A stretch of DNA of 56,709 nucleotides from Bacteroides sp. CAG:443 (GTDB lineage: Bacteria; Bacteroidota; Bacteroidia; Bacteroidales; Bacteroidaceae), in the NCBI GenBank assembly GCA_000432735.1, contig FR887818.1, positions 7,190 to 63,898 on the forward strand, written 5' to 3'. Both the position numbers and the translations under genes were made by a program. Below the pieces are notes generated by a model, which did no database searches, had not been told where the DNA came from, and worked only from the letters and a program-made list of their open reading frames with translations. Below, one piece after another: positions 17,967 through 26,278 of the stretch. Every line of letters begins with the position of its first letter. Position 1 is the first letter of the stretch.

Positions 17967-18857
17967 ATGGAAAATACGATTGTCGTAGGAATGGGTGAAG
18001 CATTATGGGATGTGCTTCCAGAAGGAAAGAAAATAGGTGGTGCTCCTGCAAACTTTGCTTATCATGTATCACAGTTTGGATTGAACAGCCGCGTTGTCAG
18101 CGCTGTGGGTGACGATAAGCTGGGTATGGAGATTTTGGATAATTTCCGTGAGAAGAAGTTAAATACAATGGTAGAGATAGTACCTTATCCTACTGGTACG
18201 GTACAGGTAGAACTTGATAATGAGGGAGTGCCATGTTATGATATAAAAGAAGGTGTAGCATGGGATAACATTCCTTATACTCCGGCATTGGAAGATTTGG
18301 CGAAACACACTACAGCCGTATGTTTTGGCTCACTGGCGCAGAGAAGCGTTGTTTCTCGCGAAACAATTAATCGTTTCCTCGATACGATGCCAGCCGAAAA
18401 TACATTGAAGATTTTCGATATTAATCTTCGTCAGGGATTCTATACCAAAGAAATTCTCTGCAATTCTTTTAGAAAATGTAATGTGTTGAAGATAAATGAT
18501 GAAGAACTGGTTACTGTAAGCCGTATGTTTGGCTATCCGGGAATTGATCTTCAGGATAAATGCTGGATTCTGCTGGCTAAGTATAACTTGAAGATGTTGA
18601 TTCTCACTTGTGGAGTAAACGGAAGCTATGTCTTTACACCAGGTGAAGTTTCTTTTGTTGAAACACCGAAAGTGGAAGTTGCCGATACGGTAGGAGCCGG
18701 TGATTCATTTACGGCTGCGTTTGTCGCTTCTATCTTAAGTGGTCTGTCTATTGGCGAAGCACATAAGCTGGCTGTTGAAACCTCAGCTTATGTTTGTACG
18801 CAAAATGGAGCAATGCCTGTTTTGCCGCAATCTTTGAAAGATCGCGTTGTAAAATAA
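17967..18857 (+). CDS. Fructokinase, PfkB family
   Basis: Cytoplasmic sugar kinase of the ribokinase/PfkB family, 296 residues, normal length. The N-terminal sugar-binding segment GGAPANFAYHVSQFG and the C-terminal signature DTVGAGDSFTAAF (catalytic Asp in GAGD, anion hole) are both intact. Expected to phosphorylate fructose to fructose-6-phosphate (or fructose-1-phosphate in some relatives) with ATP. It matches the position of BT1757. It is followed by a strong terminator. Confidence 0.92.
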   Translation: MENTIVVGMGEALWDVLPEGKKIGGAPANFAYHVSQFGLNSRVVSAVGDDKLGMEILDNFREKKLNTMVEIVPYPTGTVQVELDNEGVPCYDIKEGVAWDNIPYTPALEDLAKHTTAVCFGSLAQRSVVSRETINRFLDTMPAENTLKIFDINLRQGFYTKEILCNSFRKCNVLKINDEELVTVSRMFGYPGIDLQDKCWILLAKYNLKMLILTCGVNGSYVFTPGEVSFVETPKVEVADTVGAGDSFTAAFVASILSGLSIGEAHKLAVETSAYVCTQNGAMPVLPQSLKDRVVK

Positions 18858-18876
18858 GCCTTTTTCTCCTTTTATT

Positions 18877-18935
18877 CCTTCACACGTTTTGTTGCCGGGA
18901 GGCAATGGCAAAACGTGTGAAGGTTTATCCATTTA
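18877..18935 (+). terminator. Strong hairpin terminator between fructokinase and the regulator
   Basis: CCTTCACACGTTTTG (18877-18891) pairs with CAAAACGTGTGAAGG (18909-18923). An inner stem, TTGCC/GGCAA, caps it with a GGGA loop, leaving one 3-nt bulge. TTTATCCATTTATT follows. Only 34 nt remain before the regulator start codon. Confidence 0.8.
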
Positions 18936-18957
18936 TTATAACACACAATTTTATACT

Positions 18958-21696
18958 ATGAGACATTCTTTGTTTGCCCTTATTTCGTTATTTTGCTGGT
19001 TGGTTGTGGGATGTACTCCTCGGGAGGTACGTTATGTGATTGGAGTATCACAATGTAGTGACGATGAATGGCGCGAACAAATGAATAAGGAAATCTGTCG
19101 TGAAGCTTTGTTCTATCCGGGAGTGAAGGTGGAAATTCTTACAGCAAAGGACAATAATACCCGTCAGATTGCTGACATAGAATCGTTTATCCGCGAGGGA
19201 GTGGATTTGCTTATCGTTTCTCCCAATGAAGCCGATGCTATTACTCCTGTCATTGAAAAAGCATACGATAAAGGTATTCCTGTAGTGCTAGTCGATCGCA
19301 AAATTCATTCGGATAAGTACACTGCCTATGTAGGGGCAGACAATTATGAAATAGGTCGTCATGTAGGGCGTTATATTGCCGAGCGGCTGCAAGGTGAAGG
19401 CAACCTGGTTGAAGTTACCGGATTGCGTGGCTCTACGTCGGCATTGGAACGTCATAGAGGATTGAAGGATGCGCTGAAGGCAACTCCGGGCATTAAGATT
19501 ATCGCTTCGGCCGATGCAGCATGGCTCAAGGAATCGGCAGAAGTCGCTTTCGATTCTATTCTTTCCCGTTATCCTCATATTGATATGGTTTTTGCACATA
19601 ACGACCGCATGGCTATTGGTGCATATAATACTGCGGTCAAACGACATCGTCAGCACGATATGTTATTTGTCGGGATTGATGCACTGGCAGGTGAGGGCTA
19701 TGGGGTAGAACAGGTGGCCGATGGACATTTGGATGCTACGTTCATTTACCCTACCGGTGGTGATAAGGTGATGGAAGTTGCTATGAATATATTGCGTGGT
19801 AAGGACTATGCTCGTGAGACAAGTCTGTCGACTGCGCTGGTCAATAAGGCCAATGCTCGTATCATGCAGATGCAGACTGCCCATATCAGTCAACTGGATA
19901 CTAAGATAGAGGTACTTGATAAACAGTTGGATACTTATCTGATGCGTTATTCTTCACAACGGATGCTCCTGTATGCTTGTATCGTCATCCTGATATTGGT
20001 AGCCATGTTACTTTTCTTTGTGGTGCGGGCGTTCTGGACTAAAAACCGGTTGAATGAAGAACTGTCCGACCAGAAGAAACGTCTTGAGGAACAACGTGAC
20101 CAGTTAATCAGCCTTTCGCAGCAACTGGAAGAGGCGACACATGCCAAGTTGGCTTTTTTTACGAATGTATCACACGATTTCCGTACGCCGCTTACTTTGA
20201 TAGCCGATCCTGTGAACCAGTTAGTGGAAAGTAATAATCTCGGTGAGAACGAGCGTTTCCTTCTGAATATCGTGCAGAAAAATGTAACAGTCTTGTTACG
20301 TCTTATCAATCAGATTCTTGACTTCCGCAAGTTCGAAAACGGAAAATTAGATATGACACTGTCACGTTTCGATATTTGGGAGCAAATTAAGGACTGGACT
20401 GAAGCGTTCCGTACGCTTTCTTATCGCAAGCATATTCATTTTACGGTTTTGGCCGATCCTTCAGAAGAGGGATATGTAATGATAGCTGATGCAGAGAAAA
20501 TGGAGCGTATCACATACAACCTGCTTTCGAATGCGTTTAAATTTACTCCAGAGAACGGATCAATAGGAGTTAAGCTTTCACAATTCAATAAAGATGGCGC
20601 TTGCTGGTTACGTTATCAGGTATCCGATACGGGAATCGGCATGTCGGCAGAACATGTGCAACATATTTTTGAGAGCTTTTATCAGATAGATGTCCATCAT
20701 GCAGGTTCCGGTATCGGACTGGCATTGGTAAAAGCTTTTGTGGAAATGCATGGAGGTACAATTTCGGTGGATAGCCATAAGGGGAAAGGTGCTGTATTTA
20801 CTATTGAAATGCCGATGCAACAGCAGGGAGTACCTGAAGAGCATGTCGAAAAAAATATAATCTTGAAGAACTTGAAAGAAGGGGCTCTGGTGTCTGCCGA
20901 TCAGGAAACCATACAGACAGCGCCTGAGCTTGTGGAACGCGATGATAAGGAAACGGTATTGGTTATCGACGATAACGTGGATGTACGTGATTACGTGAAA
21001 GCTCTTCTTTACGGAAAATATACGGTAATTGAGGCCTCTAACGGGCAGGAAGGTATTCAGCAGGCTATGAAATATGTACCCGATGTGGTTATTTGTGATG
21101 TGATGATGCCGGTAATGGATGGTATGGAATGCTGTCGGCGGTTGAAGTCGGAAGTGCAGACTTCACACATTCCGGTCATGATGCTTACTGCTTATACCAT
21201 GGATGAGCAGAAAGTGATGGGCTATGAATGTGGAGCCGATTCATACATTTTGAAGCCGTTCAGTGCGCGCTTGCTGTTGGTCCGTTTACGTAATTTGATA
21301 GACAACCGTCGCCGTCTGCAAAGTTTCTTTGCCGACAAGACTTCATTGCGCAAGGAGCCGATTGCTGATTTGGATAAAGGCTTTGTCGAGAAACTTCGTA
21401 CGCTGATAGAAGAACAGTTGGGCAATTCAGAACTGAGCGTGGAAGATTTGGGCGACAAGATTGGTATGAGTCGTGTACAGTTGTACCGGAAAGCCAAGGC
21501 GCTGACGGGTTACTCTCCTAATGAGTTGCTTCGTATAGCTCGTTTAAAGAAGGCTGCGTCGTTGCTTGCGTCTACAGAAAAGACCGTTGCCGAAATAACG
21601 TATGAGGTCGGTTTTAGCTCTCCTTCGTACTTTACCAAATGTTACAAGGATTATTTTGGTGAAAGTCCGACCGATTTTCTGAAGCGAAAGGGATAA
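18958..21696 (+). CDS. Hybrid two-component sensor-regulator for fructose
   Basis: Hybrid two-component system protein, 912 residues, combining sensor, kinase, receiver and AraC-type regulator. Domains in order: N-terminal signal with VVGC (Cys19); type I periplasmic sugar-binding fold (about 26-300); transmembrane helix (337-359); coiled coil (365-395); HisKA with His406 in SHDFRTPL; HATPase (N box ERITYNLLSNAFKF, G boxes DTGIGM and GSGIGLALV); receiver domain with Asp671/Asp672, phosphoacceptor Asp714 and Lys766; AraC helix-turn-helix (about 811-912). BT1754, whose periplasmic domain binds fructose, has the same architecture. The open frame extends upstream to 18889, but that part lies inside a terminator, so ATG 18958 is chosen. 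The likely targets are the operators at 1961 and 12045. An IS66 remnant starts about 30 bp after the stop. Confidence 0.93.
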   Translation: MRHSLFALISLFCWLVVGCTPREVRYVIGVSQCSDDEWREQMNKEICREALFYPGVKVEILTAKDNNTRQIADIESFIREGVDLLIVSPNEADAITPVIEKAYDKGIPVVLVDRKIHSDKYTAYVGADNYEIGRHVGRYIAERLQGEGNLVEVTGLRGSTSALERHRGLKDALKATPGIKIIASADAAWLKESAEVAFDSILSRYPHIDMVFAHNDRMAIGAYNTAVKRHRQHDMLFVGIDALAGEGYGVEQVADGHLDATFIYPTGGDKVMEVAMNILRGKDYARETSLSTALVNKANARIMQMQTAHISQLDTKIEVLDKQLDTYLMRYSSQRMLLYACIVILILVAMLLFFVVRAFWTKNRLNEELSDQKKRLEEQRDQLISLSQQLEEATHAKLAFFTNVSHDFRTPLTLIADPVNQLVESNNLGENERFLLNIVQKNVTVLLRLINQILDFRKFENGKLDMTLSRFDIWEQIKDWTEAFRTLSYRKHIHFTVLADPSEEGYVMIADAEKMERITYNLLSNAFKFTPENGSIGVKLSQFNKDGACWLRYQVSDTGIGMSAEHVQHIFESFYQIDVHHAGSGIGLALVKAFVEMHGGTISVDSHKGKGAVFTIEMPMQQQGVPEEHVEKNIILKNLKEGALVSADQETIQTAPELVERDDKETVLVIDDNVDVRDYVKALLYGKYTVIEASNGQEGIQQAMKYVPDVVICDVMMPVMDGMECCRRLKSEVQTSHIPVMMLTAYTMDEQKVMGYECGADSYILKPFSARLLLVRLRNLIDNRRRLQSFFADKTSLRKEPIADLDKGFVEKLRTLIEEQLGNSELSVEDLGDKIGMSRVQLYRKAKALTGYSPNELLRIARLKKAASLLASTEKTVAEITYEVGFSSPSYFTKCYKDYFGESPTDFLKRKG

Positions 21697-22523
21697 TTTA
21701 TACTGATGTATAAGGGAAAAGAGGCTGACTCATAGCCTGCAAAACCGTCGCATTGAAGATATCCCCTAAAGTGATATTGATCTGCCAGGGATTCGATGAC
21801 CGCTCCGGCCCGCGATCCCTTGTCGTAATGGAAGATGACCAGTTTCTCCATGACCGACCTTACCATCCAGAGATATTTCTCGTCGGCCCTGTGCTTTTCC
21901 CGGTTGACGACCGGGACGGTAGTTTCGTCCGCCTGTACGTAGTCGCAGGAAAAGACTTCACGCTTGAGTTCCTCGTACAGAGGCCTGAGCAGCTCCACCG
22001 TTTTTTTGAACCATCCGTCCAGCGTACTTTCCGTAAGGCCTTTTATGCCAAGATGCCGGTACTGCTGTATCTGACGGTAGAACGGGATATGGTATTCATA
22101 CTTCTGAAGCAGTATCTCGGCAAGTAGGCTGGTGTCGGCAATGCACTTGTCGACGGGCATCAGCGGCATGGGGGCAATCTCCACGCCTTTCTGCCCTGCG
22201 GGAGGAAGCCGGGTGCTGTCCTTGAGCGCATATTTGGGACGGATGATTTCCTTGACATAGAGCATCCCCGGTTTGTGCTTGACCACTTTGGTTACGGCAA
22301 AAAGGTCGGGCATATCGGGATTATATACGGGACGCTTTTCTGTCTTACGCCCAAAGAGCTGGCGGTTCAGCCATGCAATCTGAGCCGTCAACTCTTTGAT
22401 TCGTTCTTGCAGATTTTTAATCTGTTCCTCCTGATTCTTATTAGTGGCAGACAATGAAGCAATGTAGGTATTCAGCCCTTCTATCGTCTTGAGCAGTATA
22501 TCCTTTTCATCCATTGTCCGCAT
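21651..22523 (-). pseudogene. tnpC: IS66 transposase TnpC, C-terminally truncated
   Basis: The N-terminal 260-270 residues of an IS66 TnpC remain: a leucine-zipper-like helix (about 10-50, EEQIKNLQERIKELTAQIAWL), then QLFGRKTEKRP, a region that includes KCIADTSLLAEILLQKYEYHIPFYRQIQQY, and part of the catalytic core with YVQADETTVPV and QCDGFAGYESA. The normal protein is around 500 residues. The last 20 or so codons of this frame are antisense to the 3' end of the regulator gene and are not transposase. The DDE core is therefore incomplete. Confidence 0.85.
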
Positions 22524-22602
22524 CTGTTTTGTTTATGTAAATATACTAAATATAAGCGGATTACACAATAATATCCACACTTTTGTTCACTCCGGAAGCA
22601 TA

Positions 22603-22971
22603 TTATACATGATATTCCTTACGTTCTGCCCTCAGGCGCCGGAGCCTCTGCTGCGGATTTTCCTGAATGCCCTCGACCATCATTACCAGGTCGCGCCATT
22701 CCATGGGATAGCTGTTTGATTGGGGATCGTACTCCGGCAGCTTGAAGCGGCCTGCCTCCAGGCGTTTTACATACATCACCATGCCTCCGTCTTCGGCATG
22801 AAGCAGTTTCATGAGCCTGCGGCTGGAACCGATGAAGATGAAGACATCACCGTTCTTCACTTCGCTGTTCATCTTTTCATGTACCACTCCGCACAGCGAA
22901 CTGATACCCTTGCGCATATCTGTCCTGCCAGGACACAGGAAGTAGCGCATCGTGTCGTTCAGGTTAAACAT
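22603..22971 (-). CDS. tnpB: IS66 accessory protein TnpB
   Basis: IS66 Orf2 family protein, 122 residues, intact. Typical motifs are DMRKGISSLCGVV near the N-terminus and VFIFIGSSRRLMKLLHAEDGGMVMYVKRLEAG in the middle (shown here as GDVFIFIGSSRRLMKLLH). It overlaps the end of tnpA by 8 bp, which suggests coupled translation. It is needed for IS66 transposition, though its exact biochemical role is unclear. Its partner tnpC is broken, so it is probably not in use. Confidence 0.85.
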   Translation of the reverse strand: MFNLNDTMRYFLCPGRTDMRKGISSLCGVVHEKMNSEVKNGDVFIFIGSSRRLMKLLHAEDGGMVMYVKRLEAGRFKLPEYDPQSNSYPMEWRDLVMMVEGIQENPQQRLRRLRAERKEYHV

Positions 22972-23287
22972 GGCCGCCTAGAAGACTTTGAGTGAACAGC
23001 TCCATCAGTATCTCTTCTGAACCGTTTCCGAAGTGGGCACGAAGACCATTGGGAAACAGAACGGACACACCATGCGGCACTTGTTCTTCAGGGGACGATT
23101 CCATAACTGACTGTTTAAAACTGATAGGAGCCAGATCCTGTTTGATACTGTTCCTGTCAACCGAACATTTTCTACGCCAGTAATGATAGGTTGAATAACC
23201 TACACCTATCTGTTGAAGGTACGACTTCAACGGCAGGCCGCTTTGTTGTACCTGCAATTCCAATTCTTCAAATTCCAGTCTATTCAT
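22964..23287 (-). CDS. tnpA: IS66 accessory protein TnpA
   Basis: Small IS66 Orf1-type protein, 107 residues. It carries an N-terminal helix-turn-helix-like part (LQVQQSGLPLKSYLQQIGVGYSTYHYWRRK) and a C-terminal tail with GLRAHFGNGSEEILMELF. Likely DNA-binding helper of the transposase. A perfect 16-bp inverted repeat ends only a few bases before its start codon. Confidence 0.8.
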   Translation of the reverse strand: MNRLEFEELELQVQQSGLPLKSYLQQIGVGYSTYHYWRRKCSVDRNSIKQDLAPISFKQSVMESSPEEQVPHGVSVLFPNGLRAHFGNGSEEILMELFTQSLLGGHV

Positions 23288-23292
23288 AATAA

Positions 23293-23340
23293 TTGAGGTT
23301 TGATTGTATTCGCTGCCGCAAAGCTACAATCAAACCTCAA
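23293..23340 (-). promoter_or_regulatory. Perfect 16-bp hairpin in front of tnpA
   Basis: TTGAGGTTTGATTGTA (23293-23308) and TACAATCAAACCTCAA (23325-23340) are exact reverse complements around a 16-nt loop. Read on the minus strand, the hairpin ends 5 nt before the tnpA ATG, over the place where a ribosome-binding site should be. It could block translation of read-through transcripts, as similar structures do in other insertion sequences; this is inference. Confidence 0.6.
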
Positions 23341-23511
23341 GGTGTAAAAGGTGCATTTGTCCGAATGCTTCCTTTAGAATTATTATTGGATGATCAACTA
23401 ATAGTAAGCCTCCAATAAAGTACACATTGCAGATTCATTAAACGACAAATTCTTCTTGTCAACAAGTATAGGAAGAGTTTGCTATTCTATTAGGCTTCAA
23501 TTGGATTTTCG

Positions 23512-23655
23512 TTAGACTTCTTCAACTTCCAGACATCTGAAGAAGTAGTTCCTTGGTCTTTTGCCGAAATCTTTTTCCTGATGGTATGGGAGCCAGACTT
23601 GTTGTCTTTCATAAACAGACAGGAACTCTTCTTTTTTATTCATTTTTTGCTTCAT
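23512..23655 (-). pseudogene. Small ORF, possible IS relic
   Basis: A 47-codon minus-strand frame begins MKQKMNKKEEFLSVYERQQ. That start resembles the first residues of IS66-type TnpA helpers. After YERQQ the similarity is not convincing in this frame, and another frame runs on to 23490, so a frameshifted relic is possible. It lies about 170 bp from the IS66 remnant and in the same orientation. No ribosome-binding site was recognised. Confidence 0.3.
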
Positions 23656-23836
23656 AGTCTTTTTATTGTCAAAATAGCAAAAAAGTAGATAGATTTAAAT
23701 ATGTACTTTATCAGATGATTACGAAAAGATAATATTTACAAATTTTATTTGTTTGATGTTTTGTATTTTTATTGAAAAGAAAATGAAAATGTTATATTTT
23801 TTTTGCTATTTTTTTATTAATCATAAAATAATATAT

Positions 23837-23844
23837 TATATTTG
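23837..23844 (+). promoter_or_regulatory. Probable promoter of the first polysaccharide locus
   Basis: TATATTTG fits TAnnTTTG, and a T-rich stretch (23811-23815) lies at the -33 position. The leader of about 200 nt to the UpxY-like gene holds overlapping inverted repeats: ATACTAAT (23872-23879) with ATTAGTAT (23917-23924), and ATTCTTC (23883-23889) with GAAGAAT (23912-23918). No repeats flanking the promoter were found that would make it an obvious invertible switch. The rest of 23341-23836 shows no gene apart from the small relic. Confidence 0.4.
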
Positions 23845-24044
23845 TGGTGGATCTCTTTTATATACTAATGGTATGTCTATGCATTCTTCTAAAAATAAGA
23901 AGTATAATAACGAAGAATTAGTATGACTGTTTTATTTTAGTATGGATGAGATTTTTTTTGAGTAAAATTTGTAACTGCTTGATTGTTAATTTATAATATG
24001 ATCTTGCAGGATTGGGCGTATCTGCCTAAATTGAAAAAAGATCA

Positions 24045-24581
24045 ATGAACGATGATGAAAAGGTGCAATGGTTTGTTATGCGTGATTTGAAAAGACGGAA
24101 TGCCAAATTGCCAGCGTATAAACAACTTGCTGATAAGGGGATAAAAGTATTTGTTCCTATGAAGTGGCATACTATAAAGCGAAAGGGAATTGTTATTCGT
24201 GAAGAAATTCCTGTGATACAAGATTTACTCTTTGTTTATGCTTCGCGTTTACATCTTGATCCTATTGTAGAAAAAATACCGACTCTGCAATATCGTTGGT
24301 TGCGGAATACCTTTCGGAAACCGATGACTGTACTAGACCTCGAAATGGAAAAATTTATATCTGCGGTTAGCTCCTCAAAATCTCCCCAATATTATTTGCC
24401 TGAAGAGATAACTCCCCAAATGTATGGACGTAAAATTCGAATTGTCGGAGGAAATCTCGATGGGTATGAGGGATATTTGCTAACTACACGCGGTAGTAAA
24501 GTTAAGCGTTTACTTGTTGAATTAGAAAACTATCTTGCAGTTAGTGTAGAGGTCCTTCCTGAGTTTATTCAATTAATTTGA
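24045..24581 (+). CDS. UpxY-like transcription antiterminator
   Basis: NusG-family protein, 178 residues, like the UpxY proteins that open Bacteroides capsule loci and let RNA polymerase read through the long operon. The NusG N-terminal fold shows as WFVMRDLKRRN, GIKVFVPMKW and QDLLFVYAS. The C-terminal KOW-like part reads YGRKIRIVGGNLDGYEGYLLTTRGSKVKRLLVEL. First gene of the AT-rich polysaccharide locus. The usual partner gene upxZ is not recognisable downstream. The 167-nt gap to the next gene has only a fragmentary frame at 24644 (MLKEFRSRLEGKYKDYEI). Confidence 0.85.
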   Translation: MNDDEKVQWFVMRDLKRRNAKLPAYKQLADKGIKVFVPMKWHTIKRKGIVIREEIPVIQDLLFVYASRLHLDPIVEKIPTLQYRWLRNTFRKPMTVLDLEMEKFISAVSSSKSPQYYLPEEITPQMYGRKIRIVGGNLDGYEGYLLTTRGSKVKRLLVELENYLAVSVEVLPEFIQLI

Positions 24582-24748
24582 TTTAGCTTATAATTGATTA
24601 TTCTGCTTAGAAGAATACATTTTTGTAAATATGATGTGGAATGATGTTGAAAGAATTTAGAAGTAGACTAGAAGGTAAATACAAGGATTATGAGATTTAG
24701 ATACAGAATTGTCTGAAGTAGATTGTTCTCTTAAGGATTCTTTATCAA

Positions 24749-25477
24749 ATGAATATGTGGTCGTTATTTTCTAAACAAACAATTGTTGAGAGTAATATCT
24801 TGAACGGAATGACTGATTATCATTCACATGTCCTTCCAGGTGTGGATGATGGAGTGTCAACATCTGAAAAGGCTTTTGAATTATTGGCTTTTTATGAAGA
24901 ATTAGGTATACGACATGTTTGGTTAACTCCTCACATCATGGAGGATTACCCTAATAAAACAGATATATTGCGACAGCAATTTGAAAAATTTTTTACTGAA
25001 TATGTGCGATACAGCAAGAATCCTGTAACATTGTCTCTTGCTTCGGAAAATATGTTGGATTCACTTTTTATGCAACGATTAAGTGGAAATGACTTATTGC
25101 CCATTATCGATTCATCTCATTTATTGGTTGAAACTTCATATTATATTCCTCCATTTCATTTTAAAGAATTGCTTGAACAGATAAAGAATAAAGGATATAC
25201 TCTGATATTAGCTCATCCGGAACGTTATCACTATTTGTCTACTATGCAGGAATATGAAGAGCTTTATCATAGAGGGATACAGTTGCAGCTGGATATAGCA
25301 TCGATTGTGGGAGCATATGGGGAAGAGGCACGTAGTAAAGCCTTGGTATTACTTCAAAAAGGATATTATTCATTGATAGGAACAGACGTTCATCATAGGG
25401 AAAATTTTGTAAAATGGATAAATATTCCTATACAGAAGACCGTTTTAAAAAAAATGAAATATTTAATAGATAAATAA
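24749..25477 (+). CDS. PHP-type protein-tyrosine phosphatase (CpsB/YwqE-like)
   Basis: Metal-dependent phosphatase of the PHP superfamily, 242 residues. Metal-binding motifs are visible: DYHSHVLPGVDDG (23-35), TPH (60-62), LAHPERY and GTDVHHRE. In exopolysaccharide loci this family removes phosphate from the Wzc-type tyrosine kinase, here encoded at 26279. Cytoplasmic, no signal peptide. The stop is 2 bp before the next start codon, so translation is probably coupled. Confidence 0.88.
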   Translation: MNMWSLFSKQTIVESNILNGMTDYHSHVLPGVDDGVSTSEKAFELLAFYEELGIRHVWLTPHIMEDYPNKTDILRQQFEKFFTEYVRYSKNPVTLSLASENMLDSLFMQRLSGNDLLPIIDSSHLLVETSYYIPPFHFKELLEQIKNKGYTLILAHPERYHYLSTMQEYEELYHRGIQLQLDIASIVGAYGEEARSKALVLLQKGYYSLIGTDVHHRENFVKWINIPIQKTVLKKMKYLIDK

Positions 25478-25479
25478 AT

Positions 25480-26274
25480 ATGAAACACTTACAAGAAATT
25501 TCGACTGCATTTTTCTTTTTAGTATTTGTATGTCTACTCATATTCTTTTCGTCTTGTAAAACGAATTCTAAAGTTGTCTATTTGCAAGATATTCAGTCTA
25601 ATATAGCCATAGCATTACAAGAGGTAAAAGAAATAACTTTAAAACCGGGTGATAAATTAAATATTGTTGTATATAGTCGTGATCAGGAATTGGTGAAAAT
25701 GTTTAATTTGATATCTATGTCGGAAGGAAATAATTCCAGGGAAAATTCATATTATACTGTCAATAAGGAAGGACAGATAGATATGCCTATCCTTGGACTG
25801 ATCTCTGTTGAAGGACTGACTCGTTTGGAAGTGGCAGACTTGATAAAATATCGGTTGTTAGCCGGAAAGCTCTTGCGTGATCCTACTGTAACGGTAGAAT
25901 ATGCAAATATGTATTATTATGTGATGGGAGAAGTCGGAAATCCGGGAAAGCATGAAATAGAACATGATCAAATTACTTTGCTTGAAGCCTTATCGGAAGC
26001 TGGTGACCTCACTATACAAGGTCGACGTGACAATATTTTAGTTCTTCGAACGGTAAATGGTGAGCAAACTCCGTATAGAGTGGATATTACTCAGACAGAA
26101 AAGTTATATGGTTCACCAGCTTTTTATTTGCAACAGAATGATTTGATTTATGTAGAGCCTAATACGATGCGCGTTAACCAATCCCAGTTGAATGCAAATA
26201 CGCTCCGTACTCCGGGCTTTTGGTTCTCAACAACCTCCTTTGTGCTTTCTCTTATATTACTGCTTACACGATAA
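25480..26274 (+). CDS. Wza-like polysaccharide export lipoprotein
   Basis: Outer-membrane export protein of the Poly_export/SLBB family, 264 residues, lipidated at Cys26 (FFSSC). The Poly_export domain (about 50-140, LKPGDKLNIVVYSRD, DMPILGLISVEGLTRLEV, RDPTVTVEY) is followed by one SLBB domain (YYVMGEVGNPGKHEI, ITLLEALSEAGDL). A hydrophobic segment at the very end (WFSTTSFVLSLILLLTR) fits the helix that crosses the outer membrane in Wza multimers. Pairs with the kinase encoded 4 bp downstream. Confidence 0.9.
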   Translation: MKHLQEISTAFFFLVFVCLLIFFSSCKTNSKVVYLQDIQSNIAIALQEVKEITLKPGDKLNIVVYSRDQELVKMFNLISMSEGNNSRENSYYTVNKEGQIDMPILGLISVEGLTRLEVADLIKYRLLAGKLLRDPTVTVEYANMYYYVMGEVGNPGKHEIEHDQITLLEALSEAGDLTIQGRRDNILVLRTVNGEQTPYRVDITQTEKLYGSPAFYLQQNDLIYVEPNTMRVNQSQLNANTLRTPGFWFSTTSFVLSLILLLTR

Positions 26275-26278
26275 AAGT

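Larger units (their letters stand above)
21725..23345 (-). mobile_element. Truncated IS66-family insertion sequence
   Basis: Minus-strand gene order tnpA, tnpB, tnpC is typical of IS66. The element ends abruptly inside tnpC, about 30 bp after the regulator gene's stop codon. No terminal inverted repeat beginning with GTAAG was found at either side, so both ends may have eroded. The regulator gene itself was not damaged. It is probably immobile without a complete TnpC. Confidence 0.85.

Noticed and set aside
18889..18957. Upstream start of the hybrid regulator
   Set aside because: This extension lies within a terminator hairpin and would bury the signal peptide; ATG 18958 gives a proper signal sequence.
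23700..24045. Invertible promoter for the first polysaccharide locus
   Set aside because: No matching inverted repeats of recombinase type were found on both sides of the -7 element.
26192..26278. Upstream start of the Wzc-like gene
   Set aside because: It overlaps the end of the Wza-like gene in another frame and adds a sequence unlike the family.
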